Origin: Corella eumyota
Lineage: Eukaryota; Chordata; Ascidiacea; Phlebobranchia; Corellidae
Length of the DNA: 64,000 nucleotides
Reading direction: 5' to 3'
Assembly: GCA_963082875.1 (NCBI GenBank)
Contig: OY720100.1
Location: 9,610,001-9,674,000 of the forward strand
A program made the position numbers and the translations under genes. This document shows positions 1 to 11,161 of the stretch, piece by piece. The notes under the pieces were generated by a model. The model saw only the letters and a list, made by a program, of their open reading frames with translations, had not been told where the DNA came from and did not search any database. Positions within the stretch are counted from its first letter, which is position 1, and every line of letters begins with the position of its first letter.

Positions 1-3000
1 ATGTAAACATAATGTGTTGTACCTGTGTAAAGGTGTTTACCTAATATTTTAATTATAGTTCCCCCAGCTTGAGGTCCCACATCCGATCCTTTGGCCAGGC
101 CAATAATTGTAGGATTTCTAGAAAAAAAGAAAACTTAGTTTTTTAAAAAAAGAAAACTTAGTTTAAAAAAAGAAAACTTTTGCATTAAAACATCAGAAAT
201 TGTAGCAGAATGTAATAGTTACATCTTACAGCTGAAGTTATTTGTTGCAACAATCACAAGGCCATATTTTAAAAGTGTTTTGAGGGTCCCTAAGGTAGGT
301 AATCTGTTATAAACACAAATTTGAAGTGCAATGTAGACAGCCCAAAATAAAAATAAATCCAACCAAACAAAAACTACTCATAGAGATAAATATTAATATA
401 TAACAAAACCCAACTTAGCAAGCAGGCGGAAAAAGTCAAGTAATAAGTAAGTGTTGTTTTAAAGAGTAACATAAACTATGATATCCATATATTTTTTCAG
501 TGTAGCATTGAAACAAATTTTTGAAATTTTTAGATTGCATTGATGCATAAAGTTTAAAACAACATCATTTAATTTTGACCAAAATTTCAAAATATTCATG
601 CAAACATATACCTATCACATTGTAAATCCTGTCAATAAATATAAAAAAAACTAAAAAAAACATAAATTATGTTATTAAAGTGCTACCTGTATATGAAATC
701 ATCACTAGAATATATGGTGTGATTTCGTACTTCAACCATTATCTTTCCTGCCACTTCATTCTCATCTCCTTCCACCTGAACTTCCTTACTTATACATACA
801 ATGCTGTAGAACAAAAAAGTTAATCACCTTCACCAGTCATAGTTATTGAATATAAACAAAATATTTCAGTTAAAAAAGTTGTTCAGAATTTAAACAGTTT
901 AACTTGTAAATCATCTTTGTCCCTAAAATCAGTAGAAATTACATTATTTTGATATACTAAATGCCTGTTAAAGCAATTTTTAAATAATGTATTTCTTTAG
1001 ACATCTCACCTTACAGAAGTTGTATACTTGTAATTTAACAAATCACATGTTTTTCCAGCAACAGTCACCCTTTGCACATCACTTGCTACTGTTCCCATAT
1101 TAACTCCACTTATATGTATTTCAGTTCCTCCATTTAGAGGTCCACTGAAAGGTTCAAACCCCTGCAATGAATAGTTTTTCGGTACAGTAGAACTAAAGCA
1201 AGTTAATATTAATAAGAACAAATAAAATAAGTATAACAAGGCAGCATTTAAACATATTATAACGACCACAAACATTAAAGCTCCCTTACACCTAAAAAAA
1301 CATGAATTTAACATGTATACAACACATTTTGAATAAGCAGTTAGCCATTACCGATGTAAGTAAGTCAAAATGTAAGCTTTGCATCAAGTATAAAGATTGG
1401 GGATTTTAAAAAAGTGCCTTAAGGCGTAAATAACAAAAAACTTAATTTCATAAACATAGTTCACTAAAGTACCATTAAAAGGTGTTAACAAAATGCCTGT
1501 CTATTTAAAAGTTAAATTTTAATTGTAAAGCCTATGGTTTTAAAAATCAAAACAGAACAAAAACTATTTAACAGTAAAGAAAATAATTTCTTGCATTTTT
1601 TAAAAATGCTTTTTATGTAAAACTTTTATGCGATTAATTTTAAATGTTAACTATTGTGACAACACAATTTATCTCTAAACAACTGTTTAAAAATCCAGTC
1701 TCAAAAACGACCAATAATGGAGATACATGAAATTTCTGATAGTCAATGCAAAAATTCTGATAATCAATGTAAAAATCCTACTGTAATTTGAGGAGGTTCA
1801 CATTGATTTGCATTAGTGATCCAGTTCACATTGATTTGCATTAGTGATCTAGGAGAACAAGATTGTTGAATTGAACATTCTTGTGTATTATCACACCAAC
1901 CACAGTTGTATTTGGGGGCCGCAGTTGAACATAGACTACAGTCAGAATGATCAACTGAACATTTGTAAAACTATAAAAAATATAATTTAACATGGATCAA
2001 TTATAATTTCATGTAAATTTGTATTAGAAGATTTATTTAAAAAATTATTAATAAGATTTTTATTTAAACTTTACTGTAATTGGGTTTTGTTGCATATTAT
2101 CCACAATAAAATCTAGCTTCCAAAAAACTGTAACATTGGCAGATGCTGTGGCCTTTTCCTAATAAAACACAATTTATTTAGTATTTGCAAAAACATACAA
2201 ACATAAATTTTAGAATAAAGTTTTTACTAACTTTTAAACAAAACATATCAAACGCATTTTCATTATGTAACTAACAAAAAACTGCTCAGACTAACCTAGA
2301 GATATAATGCGTTTAGATGATACATTATAAAGCTACATTATTATACTTACACTTGCATAATCATAACTGTGTGGGGAACAAAGTATAGTAGAATTCAATC
2401 TAAAACAAAACAATTTCGAATTTTAAATATATTACCATAATTCATAGGCTTAGTATAACAGTAACGTACAATTCAGCTTGGACAGTTATTGAGTCAGGCT
2501 CATCTTGAATTTGTATCATGCATCTGTATGTTCCATGATGTGGAAGGTTTCTTGCTGATAATTGAATGCCGTTTTCCTGCCCAACTGATAGTAAAGTGTC
2601 TGGTTTCGCCACTGACAATATAGTAGGACACACCTATAATAACAAACATGCTATACCAACAAAAGAAAACAAGAGATTACTATTAAATGATTTAAAAAAG
2701 GGTAACATAAACCAAATTTTGTTTTACCGACAGATCAGTTTTACATTGATCTGATTCTTGTTTTTCTTGTGGTAAACAAGTGTGGTCAGAAATACACCAT
2801 CTACACGGCCATTTACTGGACAAACAGCCAGCACAAGCATTGTCCTTTTGTAAGGATTGGCCATACAAATTACAATCATAAAACGTGGCAGTTGTAGAAA
2901 CTACATCGACATGTTGGTTGTAGCGAACACTAAGACTTACATTTACAGAATCTAAAAAATACATATGCAGGTCTAATTTAAAAGCCTTTAAACAAACAGG

Positions 3001-6000
3001 CTTCAAGCAAGAGTATTTTCACCATACAAAATCCTACCAAATTTATTTAACAATTTTACCTTGTCCAGGAAAGCTCAATGGAATATCCTTAGAAGCTGGG
3101 GCCTTACAAGAAACCTCTGTAAAGTTTTCATTACGTCTAGTTGTAGCTTGCTTTGTGTGGTTATTGCCAAACACACACTGATACTGTTCACCTGTAGCAA
3201 GCACTGGCAAACCATATACCTATACACATTATATTTGAACATGATCAAAGTTACCTTACTGATAAAATAACCTTACAAATGTAATCCCATTATTTAATTA
3301 AAAATAATATTATTGCTATGTTAGTAGTTTAAGTTAAGGTAACACATTGTTTAAATTAACTAAATTGTAACAAATAATTAATTCTTGAGTCTTTATTTGA
3401 TTTCTTGTGGTTTAATTATTATTAACAAAAATTAAGTATGCAGTTTCTTGAAGCTACTTATGAAAATTGAGGAACTAAATTACATGACCGGCAGCATGGT
3501 GTAATGGTAAGAACACTTGTTACACCACACATGAGGTCGTGGATTCAATCCCCACTGATCCCATGCTGTAGCGCCCTTGAGTAAGGCGCTATAAACGGTA
3601 TAAATTTTTGCCGAGCCAGCACTTAATCAGCAGTATAATTTATGGGCCAATATAATCTATAATATCCCAAACTGCCACAGGCAACTTGAGACTAGGTCGG
3701 AGTAACTTATGTAACTCTATGTTTATATCGCGCATTCGACTTTCCCACATCGCAAACAAAGATATATATATACAAAAAAACACAAAAAAAATGATTCTGT
3801 GCTAAAGTGATTGGTTATTGCTTTATTTATGCAAATCTGCATTATTTTATTTATGCAAATCTGCATTATAACAAAAAACGCTTGTTTAATACACTTACCA
3901 TAGTAACAATGTCAGCATTAAGCGTTCTTTCTCTCGGGTCAGGTGATTTTGCATAAATACACTGTTTTGTGTTCTGGCCCATCCACCTAGTCCTATCTTT
4001 ATCAGCTGTGTTGCATTCATTTTTTGTTGAGCACCTTAACAATTACATACTCTTTAACAAATTTGAAATTTTGATATTAAAACATATTCTAGAAATGTTT
4101 AATGAAATATAAAGGATACTGTTTTTGTTATAAATATTTAAACTAATAAAAACCCGAAACTTGTTAAATTAACATTAATACCCTCCGAGGTTTAAGTTTA
4201 AAAATAAAATGTTTTTTATTTTTTAATAAAAAATTGAAAAAAAGATTTTATTTTATTCAAATGAGAATAAATAAAAAAAAATATATATGGCTAGATTTTA
4301 AATCAGTTTGGTCTAAAGTTTGATCCACGTAATCCCATATTTTTGAAAGATTCAGGGATTTGTTGCGAAACAGCTAAATGGGATAAATGCTGTCAATAAG
4401 GCAGTTGCGTAACTGTTGCATCAAGTTGCGTCAATAAGGCAGTTGCATAAGCATAATGCAAAAAAATCTGACCAAATCAATATACCTTTAATAAAAGTAA
4501 GTAAAGAAGTATGTTACCTGTTTTCAAGTATACACCATCCACAGTAGGGGTCATTAGATTGAATACAAGTATTACAGGTTACGTGTTTACTACATGCTGC
4601 CACTTTAATTAACAATACCTAAAAACGAAATCAAAAATGTAAATATTCTGATAGTCAGTAATGACATTATAAGAAAAATATCCAAATATAGGACAATGAC
4701 TATAGTATTTTTAAGTACACTCTCGGAAATTCATAAAATTAAAAATAAATATAAAAGTAACCTCGTTAATAGCAGTAACATAGAGTTGTGGTACAGCTAA
4801 GCCAGGTTGTTGATCCCAAATCATGTCTGTTAATATAGATTGACCAACTGGTATCGAACCATATAACTCACCAGTGTTTAAATTAATCTTAAAAATGTAC
4901 CAAAATAGCTTGAATATAATAAACTTGAACAAAATTAAACATTATATTTTTTGTATAAAAAACGAAAAATCAACAAAATAATGATCAAATATATAAATCT
5001 AAAGTGTAAAAGTAAATAAAGTTGATATAGGATTGAATAACTAAAAAATTAAGACTCTAACTAGAATATAACCAATATTATTTACTTTAAGTATTAACCC
5101 AGATTGTGTGCCCACAAATGCAACAACAACATCTTGAACTTTGTTTGTTGTTATCGAAGTAAATTTGTGAGAAGCCTGATATAAGGAATGTGCTTGAGTG
5201 TAACTTAGTCGAGTCATTTTCACAGGAAGGTAAAAGGCACCACAATATATCTGTTGGCAAAAAATATTAAAAATGTTAAACACAGGTGAAAAGATCAATA
5301 TAAAATATTACCTGCGTTGTAAAGTAATAAACTTTTTAAAAGTTAAAATTTTCAATTATTATTAAAAAAACACTATTATTCAAGATAAATTTAAAAATAT
5401 TTTTACCTGGTATGCCGATGCTTCATAAGATCCATTATAATAACTAAGTGTAAGTTTTTCACTATCAGTTACCATGGAATCTAGACTAACGCTATCACGT
5501 AAATAAGGCTAAAAAAAATTGAACAAGTTTTTATAATCCTTAAAAATAAATTAGGACTATTCAAGATTGAAAATATTATATATACATAACAAGACGACTT
5601 TACAAATTTACTAAATTTAAATAAATTAACTCATAAATAAAATAATTATAATAAAGTATTTACATGTCCATTGTTATCACATTCATTTGAACTAACTCCA
5701 ATCACATTAACAACTTGTTGTGTACCATTTAAACCTCTTTGTTTATAACATATTTCCATAGTTTCGTAAAACAAAAAATCCAAATAAGATTTCTCAAAAG
5801 AACACACAGCAGATCCAGCAGCTAACAACAATAAAATTGTTGTTTATAATAAAGATAACAAAAAAAAATGTAAGTATTTTATAGTATACACTATACAGGT
5901 ATTATGACATAACATTCCTTATATAAATACCTTAGTATATTATTAAACATGGGGTTTATTGTAAGCACATATATGTTATAAAGATAATAAATTTTTACAA

Positions 6001-8157
6001 AATATATGTTGTAAGTTTAAAGTAAATTTAGGTGGCAAATTAAACATTTGCTTTAAAAGACATCAAGTTTTCGATATTAACTTTATTTAAAATGCTAAAG
6101 GTAATATTGATGGATGTAACTTTTAGATAGTTTTATTAATTTAGGGTAAGTTAAAAATAACAAGTTGTACTTACTTGTATTAAATAAAATATACAAAGTT
6201 CCATTTGAATTTAAATTATTAGGATCATGAGGAGAATAATGAGCACCAAGTATAAAGTTCATGGAATAATTATTAACACAGTACACTGGAAGCTCAACAT
6301 AGGAGTTAAATATGGGATCACTTTTGCAAATACGAGCAATAATGGATCGATAGTTATTATCTTTGCCCTGAAGTAATTATAACAGTTTTTTATACACAAG
6401 TGCATAATACCTAAAATAATTTAGATAATGCAAAACAGAAATATCTGTTTACCAATTGAAATAACTATTTTGTTAAAGTAAAAAAGGTTTTATTAAGATT
6501 TATTACATACTGTTCGACTAAACAAAAAGTAGACAAAACCATCATCTCCACCAGTTTCGAACATGTATTTATAATTTCTAAAATCCTTTCTGTTTTGAGA
6601 TACAACAAGCACAGAAGTTTTTGCTTTGTTGTGAGCCACATCAACCGCATAACCAAATAAAACATTTTCTTGTGATGGGTCAACATTTAGACTGTGTGTT
6701 GAAATAGAATTTTCTGGTCTATAAATGTTAAATGGATAAAAAAATGTAAATTAAAAAAAAACATTAATTAAAAACATATTAACTGTTTGTGTTTGTGCAC
6801 TTTATAAAATAACACCATTAGTTTATTATACGATATAATGAAATAAAACACCTCCATATATCATCTCCATCCGTGATGGTGGTAGCAACATAGAGCACAT
6901 CATTGTTAACAGTGGGGCCTTGTGTAATTAAACCCACTGTACTACAATCTTTTTTGTTACAAGCTACATAGTCAGCTTCACTAAGCTCAGATTTTTTTTT
7001 TGATATTTCGTATAACACCTCCTTAATATTCTTTAGTCTTCTAGTTTTGCATGTGCCCTGTAAATGGTAACTCAATTTATATATTTTTGTTTAAATAACA
7101 CAAATTATATATATTTTATAAAAAAATGAAATACAAAAAATAATTACAGATTAGGCTTACAAAAAGTATATATAAAACATAAAGTTAATAATACCATTCT
7201 TTAACATAAAAACAAATAAGTTAACTAAATGATACTTTAACATATTTATTAAATAATTACCCGAAATACAGTTCCACACACAATCAACCTATCACTTTGA
7301 GAGTCAATTAAAAGAAGTTTATTTGTGTTGTTAATCAATGTTGGTTCACACAATTGGTTGTTATTGAAAGAACACAAATCCTTTTTAGTTAATGCTGTTG
7401 AAACATTGGCAATAACATGTTCTAGATTGTTGTTAAGTTGATATAATCTAATATTGAAATATGCATTTGGTTCATTTTAATGTACTGAAACCTAGTTTGT
7501 TGTAGGCTATAAAAACTCGAGTTTTAACAATTGGGCAAATTAAGTACTAAATATTTTTTTATAAATTTATTGATGTGATAATAAATAATAGTAATTTATC
7601 CTTAAATATATATAAAAGTAATTTTTTTTAGATTTTTCCTGCACCAATAAAATTATTAACAAATAAAAATAAATATTACGTTAATGCAAGAAAAACAATT
7701 ACAAAATCAATTTAATGATTTAAAACAAAACATGTTTTAAAACATGTTATAAAAAAGTTAACACAAAGGTTTTATCTTATATTATGGCATGGTCACCAAA
7801 TTAATATTATATAAGAAGGGTATATATGGCTTAAGTATGTATATAAAATATTACATATGTATACTTTGAAGAATTGTTAAAGTATATATGAGTAATTTGC
7901 TGAAGACCTTTAAGTATAAAAGCCTTTTTTTAAAAACCCTAAACTACTTCATGATCTAATTTTTTTAAGTACCTGTTTTGAGCTGCAACATAGACAAACC
8001 CAAGTTCGTTATCAACAGCAAGATGATTCATAATTAACCCCGGCGGTGAAAATTTATGTTGCACATAACGGGACAATTCTAAAGAATCTAGTGGGCTTAG
8101 TTTACTAGCAACACATCTGGCAATAACTGTCAGTATGAATAATAATGCCCACTTCAT
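1..8157 (-). CDS. Plexin (5' part; 3' end beyond left edge)
   Basis: Plexins are single-pass semaphorin receptors that steer axons and cell migration. About 994 codons are visible in 20 exons: 8157-7973, 7447-7261, 7057-6852, 6718-6511, 6367-6175, 5821-5664, 5508-5407, 5250-5086, 4887-4762, 4618-4518, 4034-3899, 3219-3060, 2951-2728, 2633-2470, 2399-2351, 2158-2075, 1970-1782, 1161-1010, 803-687 and 117-41. Phase closes at every junction. The start MKWALLFILTVIARC is a signal peptide. A sema domain fills residues ~25-510, with RLIVCGTVFR as a typical blade strand. Three cysteine-rich PSI modules follow; the first has DPYCGWC. IPT/TIG repeats follow, for example GPLNGGTEIHISG and GPQAGGTIIK. 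The transmembrane segment and cytoplasmic GAP domain must lie left of base 1. Type A versus B cannot be told. A SINE sits in the intron at 3488-3775. Confidence 0.93.
3488..3775 (+). repeat. tRNA-derived SINE, family 1, full copy
   Basis: The head (CCGGCAGCATGGTGTAATGG) has a pol III A box, and GGATTCAATCCCC about 40 bases later fits a B box. A conserved ~200-base body follows (GCGCCCTTGAGTAAGGCGCT, AGCCAGCACTTAATCAGCAG, GCATTCGACTTTCCCACATC) and ends in an A/T-rich tail. The same body recurs at 10537, 28975, 32752 and 47306. It lies in a plexin intron, antisense to the gene. Confidence 0.85.
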
Positions 8158-8789
8158 ACTAATAATCCAAAACTTTTCTGTTTATTACTTTTCAGTATTT
8201 AGGTTGTATCAGTTCTTCATTTAAATTTTAAATAAGTAGATTTTGTTTGTGTAACCCTACACAGTTGGAAAAAATCAAAAATATTAAAAGTTTTAAGTTT
8301 TTAGTAGGATGGAAAAATATAAGAGTTTTGCCACCCGTTTAGTATCAACAGTTTCTTTACATTTTACTTATATATATTAAAACAATAAAATTTGATAGGT
8401 AGATAAATTAACTTTATTTTAACAACCCCTACTGAGTTGAGTAGCTTAGAAACTTTGTTTCAATGCAAAAGATAATGCAAAAATAAAATTTACTATGCCA
8501 GATACTAATTATTTTGTAAAACTTAAGAAGCTAAATTTCCTACAACAGAGAAATATGCCAGTAAAAATTTTAAAATGATTTTGGCGCAATATTTCATAAA
8601 AATGTTATCAAATTTTGATTTAAGTCACATTTAGGTAAAGCATCTTGTCTAACATTAGAGTCAAAAACATTTTGGTGTTTAACGTGGGTTGTCTGTCTAT
8701 TAGGAGTAGTATTTATCTAACTGCTTTAATTATACTCGTCTGGGATCTCTATTAGCGTCGTCCGCCCAGTTAAAACGAGTAGAACTAAA

Positions 8790-8837
8790 ATGAATGCGCA
8801 AAGACAGAAAGAGCGGAATGTACAAGAGAAGATCAGG
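8790..8837 (+). CDS. Possible orphan first coding exon (16 codons)
   Basis: An ATG opens MNAQRQKERNVQEKIR and runs without a stop into a consensus donor (AGG|GTAAGA). The highly charged, helical start resembles the N-terminus of small ArfGAPs of the SMAP type, but that is a weak likeness. No matching second exon with an ArfGAP zinc finger was found before POLD3 starts at 11162. It could be a relic, a 5' leader exon, or chance. Confidence 0.22.
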
Positions 8838-8967
8838 GTAAGATTATAAAAGTTTCGTATTTTATAAACTTGGTGGACGACATTAAAAGAACTCCAAAGC
8901 CCTGTCAATCTATAGTAGAACATACCGCAAAAAAACTTACAATGAAATCATTCTCCTAACTCTCTGG

Positions 8968-9295
8968 GGGTAGTACTAAAATACGGGATACGAAAGGTAT
9001 GCGGGGTGCGGGAAAAAATGTAAACGTTAACAAAAAGACGCTAAATGCGGAAAAGGACGGGATTTTTATACCCTTCTCCAATCTTCCCTTGCACTTTATA
9101 GTCGTTTTAGCATCATTCTATTTACTCCTATGCCTTTAAAGTCAATCCCGCATTATCCCTAAGACCTTGAGGTGAATACTGCATTTATTCCGCAGTAAAG
9201 TACAAAAATGCCGTTCCATCCCGTATTCCGCGGATTTTTATTAACGTTTACATACGGTCCCGCACTATCCCTCATCCCGTACTTTAGTATAGTCC
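8968..9295. mobile_element. MITE-like non-autonomous DNA transposon, 328 bp
   Basis: The left end GGGTAGTACTAAAATACGGG and the reverse complement of the right end GGACTATACTAAAGTACGGG align, and similarity continues inward for about 60 bases (GTAAACGTTAA near both ends). The element is flanked by identical 8-base direct repeats CTCTCTGG at 8960-8967 and 9296-9303. An 8-bp target duplication is typical of hAT and P superfamilies. No coding sequence is present. The intact duplication suggests a fairly recent insertion. Confidence 0.82.
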
Positions 9296-9634
9296 CTCTC
9301 TGGCTGTTATTCGTATAACCAGATAACTGCATCAGTTTGTGTATATTAGCTACTTATTTCATTTAAAATGACTCCACCTGTCTGGCTACAAGAACAGAAG
9401 TGGTAACTATAATATGCTAACTATTTAATCAGGGTAATTGCATTTAAACTTACCTTAATTTTTGCTTGTGTATATGTGAATTGCCTAAATTTATCATTTA
9501 AATTTAAAAATGTCCTTTAAAATATGCTGTTAGTGCACCGGATAAATGCATTTAGCGCCTTATAAAAAATTATAATTTTCAGCAGAAAGTAGTCTTTTCA
9601 GGTAATTTTAAGTAAGACAAAATAAGAGGACTGT

Positions 9635-10307
9635 CTTTCTGCAAGAGAGCTGGCAGAAAGTAGCAAAGAATTTTGCTCGATCGAAAAAAAATAGTGATTC
9701 CAAATATTTTTTAATCGTACAAACAACATTCTTAACGTTTTTAAATTAAAATAAAATTAAACAAAAAAATAAATTAAAACGCCATGATAGGTAAGTTGTC
9801 AAAACCCCCAATTTGTGACGTTACCTTATATAGCGTATAGACGTCACTTATATAGCGTATATTACGAAAATACAAAGTTTACACTTGCATTTGACCCCTT
9901 TCTAATATTTGTTTATTTTTTTAAAAAAATGTTATTGTTGGGTACGTTGTTCTTCACAAAATTTGTAAAATAAATTTGAGCGACATGATAATTAAGTTGT
10001 TAAAACCCCTGATTTGTGACATCAGTGACAACACGTATTCCAGTTTAGTACAAAAGTTTAAAGATTATCTAGTGCGTTTGACAATTTTTTAATGTTTTGT
10101 TTAATTTTATTTTTATTTAAAAGTGTTAAGAATGTTGTTAACTTATTTTATATTAGGTTTGATTTTAATTTGTTTTTACGAAAGGGGGTATTTTACCACA
10201 GTTCTTTTTTGTATTGTAAGATGAAAAAATATTTGGAATCACTATTATTATGGTTATTCGCCCAAGCAAAATTCTCTGCTACTCTCTGCCAGCTCTCTGG
10301 CAGAAAG
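9635..10307 (-). mobile_element. TIR element with internal ~180-bp repeat unit, copy 1
   Basis: The ends CTTTCTGCAAGAGAGCTGGC (left) and CTTTCTGCCAGAGAGCTGGC (right, reverse complemented) form terminal inverted repeats of roughly 85 bases, both continuing to TAGTGATTCCAAATATTTTT. Read on the minus strand, the interior matches 52821-53740 base for base over long stretches, including GGGGTTTTAACAACTTAATT and the units ending TCAAATGCAAGTGTAAACTT. No transposase gene is seen, so it is non-autonomous. Clear target duplications were not found. Orientation is given relative to the second copy. Confidence 0.8.
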
Positions 10308-10536
10308 ATGGGGGTAATGTTAAGGGCGGGAAAATGTGATTAAAAGTAAAATTGAGGTTTTGATTATAACCTCACTCTGTCAGGTCAAATAATAGCTAAC
10401 TGTTGCTTACAATGATAACTGTTTGGTAAATCAAATGTATTGTTCACATAATAATAGTAAACATTTTAATGATACGTTAATTTTGCTGCGTGTATTAATA
10501 CGTTAATTTTGCTACGTGTTTTAATGCACTACTAAA

Positions 10537-10820
10537 CCGGCAGCGTGGTGTAGTGGTAAGAACACTTACTAAACCACACATAAGGTCGTGGGTTTAATCC
10601 CCAGTAAGTTATTGCTGTTGCGTCCTAAGTAAGGCTTTATAAACGGTATGAACTCCTGCTGAGCCAGCACTTCAGCATCATGGTTATCTGGCAACTATAA
10701 TTGAATATCCTAAACTGCAACAGGCAATTTGCGACTGGGTCGAAGTAACTAATGTTACTCTATGTTTAGGTTGCGCATTCGACTTTCCCACATCAAGGAC
10801 AAAGATATATAAAAAAAAAA
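10537..10820 (+). repeat. tRNA-derived SINE, family 1, full copy
   Basis: It starts CCGGCAGCGTGGTGTAGTGG with an intact A box; GGGTTTAATCCCC is the B box. It shares the family body (AGCCAGCACTTCAGCATCAT, GCATTCGACTTTCCCACATC) and an A-rich tail. It lies about 340 bases upstream of the POLD3 start codon, in the same orientation. Confidence 0.85.
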
Positions 10821-11161
10821 CTTGAATATCTTACATATCAAAATATAATTTAATACATGCTGGTAGAAAACAAGTAGAATGGCAATGGCATACAGGCATA
10901 AGTATCAAATGGGTAACCAGACAGCGGGCAGACACAGGCTATTTACCCATCCAGTCTGCCAGTATAGTTTAACAATGTGTACTTACATTATTACCTTTAT
11001 TGTACATATTATATACATTATACAAAGTGCACACAGCCTAATTAGAGGGACCCGGTTAAAAAGGTGCCCGAACATTTTCTTAATATTGTTTTCGTTTTAT
11101 CTTAACCATAGTTGCATAGTTTTAAGTAAATAGATAACTTTAAGTTATTTGTAAAAAAAAT

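Larger units (their letters stand above)
8158..11161. other. Divergent intergenic region between plexin and POLD3
   Basis: Three kilobases between two divergent start codons. It holds a MITE with 8-bp target duplication (8968-9295), a 673-bp element with long inverted ends (9635-10307), a SINE (10537-10820), and a possible orphan first exon at 8790-8837. Promoters of both neighbours should lie here, but no convincing TATA or initiator was identified. A doubled ~30-base unit (GATACGTTAATTTTGCTGCG and its copy) occurs at 10470-10525. Confidence 0.6.

Noticed and set aside
10092-10343. 83-codon open frame inside the TIR element
   Set aside because: It spans an inverted terminal repeat, shows no transposase motif and has low-complexity composition.
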